NCBI RefSeq assembly: GCF_030388245.1
Contig: NZ_CP098361.1
Span: 186,001 to 250,000 of the forward strand
From: Paracoccus sp. TOH
GTDB taxonomy: Bacteria; Pseudomonadota; Alphaproteobacteria; Rhodobacterales; Rhodobacteraceae
Direction: 5' to 3'
DNA: 64,000 bases
A program made the position numbers and the translations under genes. The notes under the pieces were generated by a model that did no database searches, was not told the DNA's origin, and was given only the letters and a program-made list of their open reading frames with translations. Below, piece by piece: positions 1 through 12,097 of this stretch (the first letter of the stretch is position 1; the number at the start of each line of letters is the position of its first letter).

Positions 1-2
1 CG

Positions 3-686
3 TATCTGGCGCAGGATCCCACCGCCTCGGCCATGGCCGAGGCGGCGTCGCGCCTGCCGGTCAATCACGGCCTGGTCGAGGAGATCTTCCTGGCCCGGCC
101 CGACCTGGTTCTGGCCGGCGGCTGGACCGCGCCGGGGGCGATCCGGCTGCTGGAACGGCTGGATGTCCCGGTCGAGGTCTTCCCGGTCGAGACCGACATC
201 GCCGGCATCCGCGCCAATATCCGCCGTATGGGCGAGGTGCTGGGCCGCGAGACGGCGGCCGAGGCGCTGCTGGCGCGGTTCGACGCCGATCTGGCGCGGC
301 TGACCGATGCACCGCCCGGCCCGCGCCCGCGCGCGGCGCTTTATGCGGTGAACGGCTACAGCTCGGGCTCGGCCAGCCTGGCCGGGCAGATCGTGACTCT
401 GGCCGGCTTCGACAATGTCGCCGACACGCTCGGGCTGCCCGCGGGCGGCGTCCTGCCGCTGGAGACGCTGCTGCTTGCGGAGCCCGACCTGCTGGTCGAG
501 GGCCGCCGCTATCCGGGCAGCGCCCGCGGGCAGGAGGTGCTGGACCACCCGGCCTTGCGGGCGCTGACCCGGGGGGCGCCGGCCGAGGTGATGACCGATC
601 CCGAATGGGTCTGCGGCACCCCCTTCATCCTGCGCGCCGTGGCGCAGTTGCGCGACGCCCGCCTGTCGCTGGAGACGGCGCGATGA
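3..686 (+). CDS. ABC transporter periplasmic binding protein (heme/siderophore/cobalamin type), 5' truncated
   Basis: The reading frame is open from base 3 and its true start lies before the window, so only the C-terminal part (about 227 residues) is visible. The text has the look of the BtuF/FepB/HmuT class: a PDLVLAG segment, a long helix region, then a second lobe with LAGFDNVADTLGL and PDLLVEG. Such proteins bind a metal chelate or corrinoid in the periplasm and deliver it to a FecCD-type permease. The stop overlaps the start of the next gene (ATGA), and that gene is such a permease, so the three form one importer operon. The ligand (heme, ferric siderophore or vitamin B12) cannot be settled from what is visible. 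Confidence 0.85.
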   Translation, partial: YLAQDPTASAMAEAASRLPVNHGLVEEIFLARPDLVLAGGWTAPGAIRLLERLDVPVEVFPVETDIAGIRANIRRMGEVLGRETAAEALLARFDADLARLTDAPPGPRPRAALYAVNGYSSGSASLAGQIVTLAGFDNVADTLGLPAGGVLPLETLLLAEPDLLVEGRRYPGSARGQEVLDHPALRALTRGAPAEVMTDPEWVCGTPFILRAVAQLRDARLSLETAR

Positions 687-1681
687 CCGCGCCGCGTCAG
701 CCGCTGCTGATCGCCGCGCTGTCGCTGCTGGTCGCGGCGCTGTTCCTGGCCTCGCTGCTGACCGGCCCGGCCGGGATCGGCGCCGGCCAGAGCCTTGCCG
801 CGCTGCTTGGCCGCGGCGACGAGATGCTGGTCCTGGTCATGCGTGAGCTGCGGCTGCCGCGCGCCATCCTGGGCCTGCTGGTCGGCGCGGCGCTGGGGAT
901 GTCGGGCGCGGTGCTGCAGGGCTTCCTGCGCAACCCGCTGGCCGAGCCGGGGCTGATCGGCACCAGCGCCTCGGCGGCGCTGGGGGCGGTGCTGGCGATC
1001 CAGACCGGGCTGTCGGCCGCCTTTCCGCTGGGCCTGCCGCTGGCGGCGCTGGCCGGCGCGGCGCTGTCGGTGCTGCTGGTGCTGGCGCTGGCCGGGCCGC
1101 GCGGCGGCACGCTGGCGCTGATCCTGGCCGGCATCGCCATCTCGGCCCTGGCCGGGGCCGGCACCTCGCTGGTGCTGAACCTGTCGCCCAATCCCTTCGC
1201 CGCCAACGAGATCGTGTTCTGGATGATGGGCTCGCTGGCGGACCGCTCAATGCTGCATGTCTGGATCGCGGCGCCGTTCATGGGCTTGGGCTTCGCGGTG
1301 CTGTGGCCGACGCGCCGCGCCCTGCAGGCGCTGACGCTGGGCGAAGATGCGGCCGCCTCCAGCGGCGTGCATCTGGGCCGGCTGCGGCTGATGCTGGTCG
1401 CGGGCATCGCCGCGCTGATCGGCAGCGCCACGGCCGTGGCCGGGACGGTGGGCTTCGTCGGACTGGTGGTGCCGCATGTCCTGCGCCGCGCCGTGGGCGC
1501 CAGCCCGGCGCGGCTGGTCCCGGCTTCGGCGCTGGGGGGCGCGGCGGTGGTGCTGGCTGCCGACATCGCCGTGCGGCTGATCGCACCGGGTCGCGACCTG
1601 AAGCTGGGGGTGCTGACGGCGCTGGTGGGGGCGCCCTTCTTCCTGCACCTGATCCTGAAAACCCGGCGCGAGGGGCTGTGA
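683..1681 (+). CDS. FecCD-family ABC transporter permease
   Basis: Integral inner-membrane permease of 332 residues, the usual size for the BtuC/FecCD family, with many hydrophobic helices. The family signature is plain near residue 70-95: GAALGMSGAVLQ followed by LRNPLAEPGLIG. A second conserved block, GTVGFVGLVVPHVLRR, lies near residue 255. The ATG at 683 overlaps the stop of the binding-protein gene in an ATGA junction, which argues for this start over upstream alternatives in the same frame. It forms the membrane channel, probably as a homodimer, for the ligand delivered by the upstream protein and powered by the downstream ATPase. Confidence 0.93.
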   Translation: MTAPRQPLLIAALSLLVAALFLASLLTGPAGIGAGQSLAALLGRGDEMLVLVMRELRLPRAILGLLVGAALGMSGAVLQGFLRNPLAEPGLIGTSASAALGAVLAIQTGLSAAFPLGLPLAALAGAALSVLLVLALAGPRGGTLALILAGIAISALAGAGTSLVLNLSPNPFAANEIVFWMMGSLADRSMLHVWIAAPFMGLGFAVLWPTRRALQALTLGEDAAASSGVHLGRLRLMLVAGIAALIGSATAVAGTVGFVGLVVPHVLRRAVGASPARLVPASALGGAAVVLAADIAVRLIAPGRDLKLGVLTALVGAPFFLHLILKTRREGL

Positions 1682-1683
1682 CC

Positions 1684-2439
1684 ATGCTGGAGCTTCGCGC
1701 CCTGTCGCTGCACCGCGCCGGCCGCCCGGTTCTGGACGGCATCGACCTGCGCCTCGGCGCCGGCGAGTTCGTCGGCCTGCTGGGTCCGAACGGCGCCGGC
1801 AAGACCACGCTGCTGCGCGCCGCCCTGGGACTTTTGCCGGCGCGGGGCCACAGCTCGCTGGCGGCGCTGCCGGCGCGCGAACGCGCCCGCGCCGCCGCCT
1901 ATATGCCGCAGGGCCGCGAGATCGCCTGGCCGATGCCGGTCGAGGCGCTGGTGGCGCTTGGCCGCATCGCCCATCCGCATTCCGCAGGCAGCGCCGACCG
2001 CGCCGCCATCGAACGCGCCATCGCCGCGCTGCACCTGGCCCCGCTGCGCCACCGCCGCGCCACCGAACTGTCGGGCGGCGAGCAGGCCCGCACGCTGATC
2101 GCCCGGGCGCTGGCGCAGGAAACGCCGCTGCTGATCGCCGACGAGCCGATCGCCGGGCTGGACCCGGCGGCGCAGATCGACGTGATGCGGCTGTTCCGGC
2201 AGCTGGCCGAGCAGGGCCATGCCGTCCTGGCCTCGCTGCACGACCTGGGGCTGGCGGCGCGGCATTGCACGCGGCTGGTCATGCTGCACCAGGGCGGCAT
2301 CGCCGCCGATGGTCCGCCCGAGGCGGTGCTGACCGCCGAAAACCTCGCCCGGGTCTTCGGCATCACCGCCCACCTGGTGCAGGGGCCGGACGGGCTGATG
2401 TTCCAGCCACTCGACACGCTTCGGGGCGGCGCGCTTTAG
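1684..2439 (+). CDS. ABC transporter ATP-binding protein (heme/siderophore/B12 importer)
   Basis: ATPase of 251 residues that energises the FecCD-type permease encoded just upstream. Walker A is GPNGAGKT (about residue 34), the signature is LSGGEQ (about residue 122), Walker B ends in LLIADEP, and an H-loop SLHD follows. The ATG at 1684 gives the expected N-terminus MLELRALSL; a GTG two codons earlier, which overlaps the permease stop, is an alternative. Closest in layout to FecE/HmuV/BtuD. The gene ends 14 bp from the convergent glpK. Confidence 0.92.
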   Translation: MLELRALSLHRAGRPVLDGIDLRLGAGEFVGLLGPNGAGKTTLLRAALGLLPARGHSSLAALPARERARAAAYMPQGREIAWPMPVEALVALGRIAHPHSAGSADRAAIERAIAALHLAPLRHRRATELSGGEQARTLIARALAQETPLLIADEPIAGLDPAAQIDVMRLFRQLAEQGHAVLASLHDLGLAARHCTRLVMLHQGGIAADGPPEAVLTAENLARVFGITAHLVQGPDGLMFQPLDTLRGGAL

Positions 2440-2453
2440 CCGCCCCCGCGGGA

Positions 2454-3944
<1,491 letters not shown>

Positions 3945-4009
3945 GGCGGTTCGTCGATCCCCGAGAGGCAGAGAAACGGGCGAGGCAGGGCCCCGCCCGT
4001 CAAGGCAGA

Positions 4010-5731
4010 TTACTGCCAGGACTTCAGCAGCTCGTCATAGGAGATCGTCTCGCCCTGCGGCTTCTCGTTCTCCAGCGGGCCGACGGGCGAGCCCTCGGCG
4101 TCCAGCCATTCCTGCGCGTCCTTCTCCTCGTTCAGCTTCGGCCCCAGGTCGCCCTGCACGCCGGAACGCTCCAGCCGGGCCAGCACCCGCTCTTGTTCGG
4201 CGCAGAGCGAATCCAGCGCCTCTTGCGGGGTCTTGGCGCCCGACAGCGCGTCGCCGATGTTCTGCCACCAAAGCTGCGCCAGCTTCGGATAGTCGGGGAT
4301 GTTGGTCCCGGTCGGCGACCATTGCACGCGGGCGGGCGAACGGTAGAACTCGACCAGGCCGCCAAGCTGCGGCGCGCGCTCGGTGAAGGACTTGTCCTGG
4401 ATCGTCGATTCGCGGATGAAGGTCAGCCCGACATGGGATTTCTTCACGTCCACGGTCTTCGAGGTCACGAATTGCGCGTAAAGCCAGGCGGCCTGCGCGC
4501 GATCCACCGGCGTCGATTTCATCAGCGTCCAGGAGCCCACGTCCTGATAGCCGATCTTGGTGCCCTCGGCCCAATAGGCGCCGTGCGGGCTGGGCGCCAT
4601 GCGCCATTTCGGCGTGCCGTCCTCGTTCATCACCGGGGTGCCGGGCTTGACCATATCGGCGGTGAAGGCGGTATACCAGAACATCTGCTGGGCGATGTCG
4701 CCGCGCGCCGGGACCGGGCCGGCCTCGCCGAAGGTCATGCCCATGGCTTCGGGCGGGGTGTATTTCTTCAGCCAGTCGATGGCCTTGGTCACCGCATAGA
4801 CCGCCGCCGCGTCATTGGTCGCGCCGCCGCGCGCCACGCAGGAGCCGACGGGGCGGCTGTTTTCATCGACGCGGATGCCCCATTCGTCGACCGGCAGGCC
4901 GTTGGGTTCGCCCTTGTCGCCCATGCCGGCCATGGACATCCAGGCATCGGTGTAACGCCAGCCAAGGCTGGGGTCCTTCTTGCCGTAGTCCATGTTGCCC
5001 CAGGCCTTCTTGGGGCCGCCCTCGATATAGGACATGTCGCGGCCGGTGAAGAACTCGGCGATGTCCTCATAGGCCGACCAGTTCACCGGCACGCCCAGGT
5101 CATAGCCATACTTGGCCTTGAAATCGTCCTTGGTCTTCTGGTCGTTGAACCAGTCGTAGCGGAACCAGTACAGGTTCGCGAACTGCTGGTCGGGCAGCTG
5201 ATACAGGTCGCCATCCGGCGCGGTGGTGAACTTCAGCCCGATGAAATCGGGCAGGTCCAGGGTCGGGCTGGTGAAGTCCTTGCCCTCCTCGGCCATCCAC
5301 TTGGTCAGGCTGCGGGCCTGCTGATAGCGCCAATGCGTGCCGATCAGGTCGCTGTCATTGACATAGGCGTCGTAGATGTTCTCGCCGGTCTGCATCTGGG
5401 TCTGCAGCTTTTCCACCACGTCGCCTTCGCCGATCAGGTCGTGGGTGACCTTGATGCCGGTGATGGCGGTGAAGGCCGGGGCCAGCACCTTGGCTTCGTA
5501 TTCATGCGTGGTGATGGTTTCGGACACCACCTTGATCTCCATCCCCGCCAGCGGCTGCGCGGCGTCGACGAACCACTGCATCTCCTTTTCCTGGTCCTCG
5601 CGCGAGAGCGAGGACAGATCCCCGATCTCGGCGTCGAGGAATTTCTTCGCCGCCTCCATGTCCGCCCAGGCGGGCGCGCCCATGACCAGAAGCGCAAGCG
5701 CCATGGCCGTGGTCCTTTGCATCGGTCTCAT
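4010..5731 (-). CDS. glpV: Glycerol ABC transporter substrate-binding protein
   Basis: Periplasmic binding protein of 573 residues, long for its class but matching GlpV of the rhizobial glycerol importer. The N-terminus has two Arg followed by a hydrophobic stretch and an Ala-Trp-Ala-Asp cleavage-like site near residue 23. The body has features of family-1 solute-binding proteins ([34 protein letters not shown]). The identification rests mainly on order: glpD-S-T-P-Q-U-V-K is the arrangement described for Rhizobium leguminosarum glycerol uptake. An inverted repeat lies in the 84-bp gap upstream, between glpU and this gene. Confidence 0.9.
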   Translation of the reverse strand: MRPMQRTTAMALALLVMGAPAWADMEAAKKFLDAEIGDLSSLSREDQEKEMQWFVDAAQPLAGMEIKVVSETITTHEYEAKVLAPAFTAITGIKVTHDLIGEGDVVEKLQTQMQTGENIYDAYVNDSDLIGTHWRYQQARSLTKWMAEEGKDFTSPTLDLPDFIGLKFTTAPDGDLYQLPDQQFANLYWFRYDWFNDQKTKDDFKAKYGYDLGVPVNWSAYEDIAEFFTGRDMSYIEGGPKKAWGNMDYGKKDPSLGWRYTDAWMSMAGMGDKGEPNGLPVDEWGIRVDENSRPVGSCVARGGATNDAAAVYAVTKAIDWLKKYTPPEAMGMTFGEAGPVPARGDIAQQMFWYTAFTADMVKPGTPVMNEDGTPKWRMAPSPHGAYWAEGTKIGYQDVGSWTLMKSTPVDRAQAAWLYAQFVTSKTVDVKKSHVGLTFIRESTIQDKSFTERAPQLGGLVEFYRSPARVQWSPTGTNIPDYPKLAQLWWQNIGDALSGAKTPQEALDSLCAEQERVLARLERSGVQGDLGPKLNEEKDAQEWLDAEGSPVGPLENEKPQGETISYDELLKSWQ

Positions 5732-5772
5732 GTTTTCCTCCCTTGGAATGAGACGTTGATCCTATCGCGAGC

Positions 5773-5802
5773 GCCCCGGGGCAATTGCCGCTGCCCTGGG
5801 GC
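5773..5802 (-). promoter_or_regulatory. Inverted repeat between glpU and glpV
   Basis: GCCCCGGGGCA at 5773-5783 pairs with TGCCCTGGGGC at 5792-5802 (one mismatch, 8-nt loop). Being 42 nt upstream of the glpV start and inside the operon, the RNA hairpin could protect or attenuate mRNA, raising binding-protein levels relative to the permeases, as intercistronic hairpins do in other ABC importer operons. There is no U-run, so a strong terminator is unlikely. Confidence 0.5.
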
Positions 5803-5815
5803 TGTTCGAACCCGG

Positions 5816-6241
5816 TCATACCCAGCGGAACACCGCCGCGGCATAGACGAGGCAGAGCGCAAGCCCCCACCACAGCGGCGGGCCTGCGAAGAACAGCCAG
5901 CCCAGGCAGATGAAGGCCGAGCCGAGAAGCGAGATGAACAGCCGGTCGCCGCGCGTCGTCTCGATGCGCAGGATGCCGAGGCGCGGGGTCTCGGGAAACC
6001 GGATGGCCAGGATGGTGAACAGCACCAGCAGGCTGGCGATCACCCAGAAGAACAGCGCCACCGGAAAGGTCCAGGCCATCCAGCCGCCGGGGACCATCGG
6101 CGCGGTCCAGTCCCTGGCGCCGTCCGCGACCGGCGTGGCCCAGACCAACAGGGCCAGGATGGCGGCCATCACCAGGGCGGCCCCGGCATAGATGGCGGGC
6201 CAGGCCTTGCGTCGGTGCGTCGGGATGGCAGCGTCGGACAT
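5816..6241 (-). CDS. glpU: Small membrane protein of the glycerol ABC transporter operon
   Basis: A 141-residue membrane protein with four clear hydrophobic segments (about residues 15-36, 55-80, 104-117 and 123-140). Its start codon overlaps the glpQ stop as TGATG. Position between the glpQ permease and the glpV binding protein matches glpU in the Rhizobium glycerol operon, where its role is not well defined; it may be an accessory subunit of the importer. There is no enzymatic motif. Confidence 0.8.
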   Translation of the reverse strand: MSDAAIPTHRRKAWPAIYAGAALVMAAILALLVWATPVADGARDWTAPMVPGGWMAWTFPVALFFWVIASLLVLFTILAIRFPETPRLGILRIETTRGDRLFISLLGSAFICLGWLFFAGPPLWWGLALCLVYAAAVFRWV

Positions 6242-7044
6242 CAGACCCTCCCCAGGGCAAAGCCCTTGGCGATGTAGTTGCGGACAAACCAGATCACCAG
6301 CGCGCCGGGGATGATGGTCAACACCCCCGCCGCCGCCAGCACGCCCCAGTCCATGCCCGAGGCCGAGACGGTGCGGGTCATCGTCGCCGCGATGGGCTTG
6401 GCATTCACGCTGGTCAGGGTGCGCGACAAAAGCAGCTCGACCCAGCTGAACATGAAGCAGAAGAAGGCGGCGACCCCGATGCCGCTGGCGATCAGCGGCA
6501 TGAAGATCTTCACGAAGAAGCGCGGGAAGCTGTAGCCGTCGATATAGGCGGTCTCGTCGATCTCCTTCGGGACGCCGCGCATGAAGCCTTCCAGGATCCA
6601 GACCGCCAGCGGCACGTTGAACAGGCAATGCGCCAGCGCCACCGCGATATGGGTGTCGAACAGCCCGATCGAGGAATAAAGCTGGAAGAAGGGCAGCGCA
6701 AAGACCGCCGGCGGCGACATGCGGTTGGTCAAGAGCCAGAAGAACAGGTGCTTGTCGCCCATGAAGCTGTAGCGGCTGAAGGCATAGGCGGCCGGCAGCG
6801 CCACGGCGATGGAAATCACCGTGTTCATGACCACATAGATAATGGAGTTCACGTAACCCATATACCAGCTGGGATCGGTCAGGATCACCCGGTAGTTCCG
6901 CAATGTCAGGTTGTGCGGGAACAGGCTGAAAGTGCCGGTGATCTCGGCATTGGTCTTCAGGCTCATGTTGAGCAGCCAATAGATCGGGATCAGCAGGAAC
7001 AGCAGGTAAAGCACCATGACGATGGCCGAGGGTCTGACGCGCAT
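6241..7044 (-). CDS. glpQ: Glycerol ABC transporter permease
   Basis: MalG-like inner-membrane permease of 267 residues. It starts MRVRPSAIVMVLYLLFLLIPIYWLLNMSLK, and an EAA-type loop is visible near residue 160 (ILEGFMRGVPKEIDETAYIDGYSFPRFF). The ATG overlaps the glpP stop by one base and its own stop overlaps the glpU start (TGATG), so the three are translationally coupled. It pairs with GlpP as the heterodimeric channel for glycerol. Confidence 0.9.
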   Translation of the reverse strand: MRVRPSAIVMVLYLLFLLIPIYWLLNMSLKTNAEITGTFSLFPHNLTLRNYRVILTDPSWYMGYVNSIIYVVMNTVISIAVALPAAYAFSRYSFMGDKHLFFWLLTNRMSPPAVFALPFFQLYSSIGLFDTHIAVALAHCLFNVPLAVWILEGFMRGVPKEIDETAYIDGYSFPRFFVKIFMPLIASGIGVAAFFCFMFSWVELLLSRTLTSVNAKPIAATMTRTVSASGMDWGVLAAAGVLTIIPGALVIWFVRNYIAKGFALGRV

Positions 7045-7930
7045 CACATGGCCTCCGGGATGTCGGACTGGCTGCGGTCCATATTGGTCATTACCGTGTA
7101 GAACACCCAGGAAACCAGCAGGATCACCAGGAAATACATCAGGCTGAAGGCGGCGGCCGGGCCCAGGTCGAACTGCCCCACCGCCATCTTCACCAGGTCG
7201 ATGGACAGGAAGGTGGTCGAGTTGCCGGGTCCGCCGCCGGTGACGACGAAGGGCTCGGTATAGATCATGAAACTGTCCATGAAGCGCAGCAGCACCGCGA
7301 TCAGCAGCACGCCCTTCATCTTGGGCAGCTCGATATGGCGGAACACCGCCCAGCGGCTGGCCTGGTCGATCTTGGCCGCCTGGTAATAGGCCTGCGGGAT
7401 GGATTGCAGCCCGGCATAGCAAAGCAGCGCCACAAGACTGGTCCAATGCCAGACATCCATGACGATCACGGTGATCCAGGCGTCCAGCGGGTCGTTGGTG
7501 TAGTTGTAGTCGAGCCCCAGCACCGCCAGCCCCCGGCCCAACAGGCCGATATCGGTGCGGCCGAAGATCTGCCAGATCGTGCCGACGACATTGAAGGGAA
7601 TCAGCAAGGGCAGCGCCATCAGCACCAGCACCAGGCTGGACCAGAAGCCCTTCTTGGGCATGTTCAGCGCCACGAAAATGCCCAGCGGCACCTCGATGGC
7701 CAGGATGATGGCGGAAAACAGCGCCTGCCGGCCCAGCGCCTCGTGCAGGCGCGAGGAATGGACCATCTCGTCGAACCATTCCAGCCCGGCCCAGAAGAAC
7801 TCGTTGTTGCCGAACGTGTCGTTGAAGGCGTAGTTCACCACCGTCATCAGCGGGATCACCGCCGAGAAGGCGACGATCACCAGCACCGGCAGGACCAGGA
7901 ACCAGGCGCGGTTGTTCTGGGTCTTGTCCA

Positions 7931-7931
<1 letters not shown>
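7044..7931 (-). CDS. glpP: Glycerol ABC transporter permease
   Basis: MalF-like permease of 295 residues with about six membrane segments starting at the first hydrophobic block VLVIVAFSAVIPLMTVVNYAF. The cytoplasmic coupling loop reads AYYQAAKIDQASRWAVFRHIELPKMKG, a standard EAA motif variant. TGATG junctions join it to glpT upstream and glpQ downstream. Together with GlpQ it forms the inner-membrane channel. Confidence 0.9.
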
Positions 7932-9016
<1,085 letters not shown>

Positions 9017-9017
9017 G

Positions 9018-10097
9018 TCAGGCCACCTTCGCATAGGCGGCCGGGACGGCCAGCCGCTCGGCCGCATCGAACAGGTAGACATGCGCCGGGTCCAGCCAGA
9101 CCGAGAGCGGCTGGCCGGCCGTCAGCTGATGCACCCCCTCGACCAGCCCGACCCAGCGGTCGGCGCCGTGCTCGACATGCACGAAGGTTTCCGAGCCGGT
9201 GACCTCGGTTCCGACCAGCGTGCAGACGAATTCGACCGCCATCGGACCATGCCGGGTCAGCGACAGGTGATTGGCGCGGAACCCGGCCAGATAGGCGCCG
9301 TCCGGCAGGTCGGCGAAACTGCCCGAGGCCAGCGCGCTGTCGCCCAGGCTGACCGCGGCGCCCTGCTTGCGGGCGCCGACGAAGTTCATCGGCGGATCGC
9401 TGAACACCCGCGCCGTGGTCGCATCGACCGGCCGGCGATAGACGGCCGGCGTCGCGCCGAACTGCGTCACCCGCCCCTGCCACAGCGTCGCGGTCTGGCC
9501 GCCCAGCAGCAGCGCCTCCTCGGGCTCGGTCGTGGCATAGACGAAGATCGCGCCGGACGCCTCGAAGATGCGCGGGATCTCAACCCGCAATTCCTCGCGC
9601 AGCTTGTAGTCGAGGTTGGCCAGCGGCTCGTCCAGCAGCACGAGGCCGGCGCCCTTGACCAGCGCGCGGGCCAGCGCGCAGCGCTGCTGCTGGCCGCCCG
9701 ACAGTTCCAGCGGCTTGCGCGCCAGCATCGGCGTCAGCCGCAGCATCTCGGCGGTCTCGCGCACCTTGCGGTCGATCTCGTCCCGCGGCCGGCCGAGGAT
9801 GCGCAGCGGCGAGGCGATGTTTTCATAGACCGAAAGACCGGGATAGTTGATGAACTGCTGATAGACCATGGCGACGCCGCGGTCCTGCACGCGCTGGCCG
9901 GTCACGTCCTGCCCGTCCCAGAGGATGCGTCCGGTCGAGGGCTGGTCCAGCCCGGCCATCAGCCGCATCAGGCTGGTCTTGCCCGACAACGTCGGCCCCA
10001 GCAGCACGTTCATCGTGCCCCTTTGCAAGGTCAGGCTGGTGGAATGGATATGCACCCTTCCCCCGACCGACCGCGACACGCCCTGCAATTCCAGCAA
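9018..10097 (-). CDS. glpS: Glycerol ABC transporter ATP-binding protein (first ATPase)
   Basis: MalK-type ATPase of 359 residues. Walker A is GPTLSGKTS near residue 34, the signature LSGGQQQRCALARALVKGA is intact, Walker B is LVLLDEP, and a TOBE-like C-terminal domain follows. The start is a TTG at 10095-10097, which gives the expected N-terminus LELQGVSRS and is preceded by a strong GGGGAGGAAGG; the gap from the glpD stop is only 12 bp. The usual H-loop His appears changed: the segment reads VYATTEPEEAL where VTHDQxEAL is typical, so hydrolysis may be asymmetric in the GlpS/GlpT pair. Confidence 0.88.
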   Translation of the reverse strand: MLELQGVSRSVGGRVHIHSTSLTLQRGTMNVLLGPTLSGKTSLMRLMAGLDQPSTGRILWDGQDVTGQRVQDRGVAMVYQQFINYPGLSVYENIASPLRILGRPRDEIDRKVRETAEMLRLTPMLARKPLELSGGQQQRCALARALVKGAGLVLLDEPLANLDYKLREELRVEIPRIFEASGAIFVYATTEPEEALLLGGQTATLWQGRVTQFGATPAVYRRPVDATTARVFSDPPMNFVGARKQGAAVSLGDSALASGSFADLPDGAYLAGFRANHLSLTRHGPMAVEFVCTLVGTEVTGSETFVHVEHGADRWVGLVEGVHQLTAGQPLSVWLDPAHVYLFDAAERLAVPAAYAKVA

Positions 10098-10109
10098 AGC
10101 CTTCCTCCC

Positions 10110-11711
10110 CTATTCCGCCGCCGGATCGGCGGCCTGCCGCGTGTCCACGAACGCCTCCAGTTCGCGGCGCTGCGCCTCGTTCATGTGTAACCCCAGCTTG
10201 GTGCGCCGCCAAAGGATGTCCTGCGCGCTGCGGGCGAATTCATTGCGGATCAGCCAGTCCACCTCGGCCCCGGTCAGCCCGGCGCCGAAGTCGCGGCCCA
10301 GTGCCGCCATGCTTTCGGCGCCGTCGAGCAGCAGGAAAGCCTCGGTGCCGTAGGTGCGCACCAGCCGGCGGGCCAGGCGCGGCGGCAGGAACGGATGGCT
10401 GGCCTGCAGCTGCGCGATCAGCTCCTCGACCCCGTCGACCGGGAAATCGCCGCCGGGCAATGGCACCCGCGCCGTCCAGTCGCCGCCGGCCTGCGGAAAG
10501 AACGGCGCCAGCTTGGCCAGCGCGCCCTCGGCCAGCCGGCGATAGGTGGTGATCTTGCCGCCGAACACGTTCAGCAGCGGCGCGCCCGCGTCGTTCAGGC
10601 CGAGCACATAGTCCCGCGTCGCCGCCGTGGCCGACTTGGCGCCGTCATTATAAAGCGGCCGCACCCCGGAATAGGTCCAGACCACCTGGTCGGGCGTCAC
10701 CGCCTTGGCGAAATACTGGCTGGCGAAGGCGCAAAGATAATCGCGCTCGGCATCCGAACAATGCGCGTCGCCCGGCGGGCCCTGATGGTCCATGTCGGTG
10801 GTGCCGATCAGGGTGAAATCCTCCTCGAACGGGATGGCGAAGATGATCCGCCCGTCGGTGCCCTGAAAGAAATAGCAGCGGTCGTGATCGTAAAGCCGCG
10901 GCACGACGATATGGCTGCCGCGCACCAGCCGCACCCCTTCCGAGGACTGGATATGCGCGACATTGCGGATCACCTCCTCGACCCAGGGCCCGCCGGCATT
11001 GACCAGCGCCCGGGCGTGATGGGTCCGCGCGCCGTCCGGCCCCTCGGTGGTGATGCGCCACAGATCGCCGGCCCGCTCGGCATCGGCGACACGGGTGCGG
11101 GTCAGGATGGTGGCGCCGCGCGCCTGCGCGTCGCGGGCGTTCAGCACCACCAGCCGCGCATCCTGCACCCAGCAGTCGGAATATTCCCAGCCCAGCCGGA
11201 AGCCCGGCTTCAACGGCTTGCCCAGCGGATCGCGGGACAGGTCCAGCCGCCTGGTCCCCGGCAGGATCCTGCGCCCGCCCAGGTTGTCGTAAAGGAACAG
11301 CCCCAGCCGGATCAGCCAGGCCGGCCGGCGGCCGCGCATCCAGGGCATGACGAAGGACAGAAGCCGCGAGGTCGGGGTGTCGCTCTCGAACCGCATCTGC
11401 GGCGACCAGGGCAGCACGAAACGCATCGGCCAGGAAATATGCGGCATGGCAGAGAGCAGCGTCTCGCGTTCCTCCAGCGCCTCGCGCACCAGCCGGAACT
11501 CGAAGAATTCCAGATAGCGCAGCCCGCCATGGAACAGCTTGGTCGAGGCCGAGGAAGTCGCCTGCGCCAGATCGCCCTGTTCGGCCAGCGTGACCGAAAG
11601 CCCGCGCCCCGCCGCGTCCCGCGCGATGCCGCAGCCGTTGATGCCGCCGCCGATGATGAACAGATCGGCCGCGGGCCGCCCTGGTGCTGACACGCCGATC
11701 CTCCCCGTCAT
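10110..11711 (-). CDS. glpD: Aerobic glycerol-3-phosphate dehydrogenase
   Basis: FAD flavoprotein of about 533 residues that oxidises sn-glycerol 3-phosphate to dihydroxyacetone phosphate and feeds electrons to quinone at the inner membrane. The dinucleotide-binding motif is DLFIIGGGINGCGIARDAAGRG near residue 17, followed by the family block ATSSASTKLFHGGLRYLEFFE. The length fits E. coli GlpD (501). The start is taken as the ATG at 11711; an ATG three codons upstream (11720) is possible. First gene of the glycerol operon. No glpR, glpF or glpX is in the window. Confidence 0.95.
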   Translation of the reverse strand: MTGRIGVSAPGRPAADLFIIGGGINGCGIARDAAGRGLSVTLAEQGDLAQATSSASTKLFHGGLRYLEFFEFRLVREALEERETLLSAMPHISWPMRFVLPWSPQMRFESDTPTSRLLSFVMPWMRGRRPAWLIRLGLFLYDNLGGRRILPGTRRLDLSRDPLGKPLKPGFRLGWEYSDCWVQDARLVVLNARDAQARGATILTRTRVADAERAGDLWRITTEGPDGARTHHARALVNAGGPWVEEVIRNVAHIQSSEGVRLVRGSHIVVPRLYDHDRCYFFQGTDGRIIFAIPFEEDFTLIGTTDMDHQGPPGDAHCSDAERDYLCAFASQYFAKAVTPDQVVWTYSGVRPLYNDGAKSATAATRDYVLGLNDAGAPLLNVFGGKITTYRRLAEGALAKLAPFFPQAGGDWTARVPLPGGDFPVDGVEELIAQLQASHPFLPPRLARRLVRTYGTEAFLLLDGAESMAALGRDFGAGLTGAEVDWLIRNEFARSAQDILWRRTKLGLHMNEAQRRELEAFVDTRQAADPAAE

Positions 11712-11720
11712 GGCACCCAT

Positions 11721-12097
11721 CCTGGGCGAAAGGTGTAACGTCTGCGTGACCTCGGTCAAGCAGAAATTTTCGCTTATGATCGTTTCCTGGAAAAACGAAC
11801 AGTTTTGCGCGGCGATGCGGCGGAAAACGCCCGTTATCGCTGCGATGCGGCATAAAAATACCTCGAAACGCCCGCGATTTCCTTCGCTGCGCCTGCAAGA
11901 AACGGCTGAAAAGCGAACCGAAAACGAATATAGGCAACCGGCAAGGGGACCAGCGACGGGTTGCGGCGGCGCCCCCCGGGGCCGGGCATGGCGCGAATCC
12001 GCCCGGAACCGGGCGAGGCCGTTTCCCGCTCTGGTGGTCTTGGTCTTGCCGGGAAAATCTGGCAAAGGACACACATCGCAGAACAAGGGCCATGCCG
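11721..12097. promoter_or_regulatory. Divergent control region between glpD and cysD, with TTCG-type repeats
   Basis: A 0.37-kb noncoding gap, richer in A+T than its surroundings, between the divergent glycerol and sulfate-activation units. It contains several copies of a TTCG/CGAA word: TTTTCGCTTATGATCGTTTC at 11767-11786, GAAAAACGAAC near 11790-11800, and GAAAAGCGAACCGAAAACG from 11908. Repeated TTTCG words are typical of operators for DeoR-family GlpR repressors, so these are candidate glpD-operon operators. That is inference; glpR itself is not here. No open frame in the gap looks like a gene. Confidence 0.45.
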
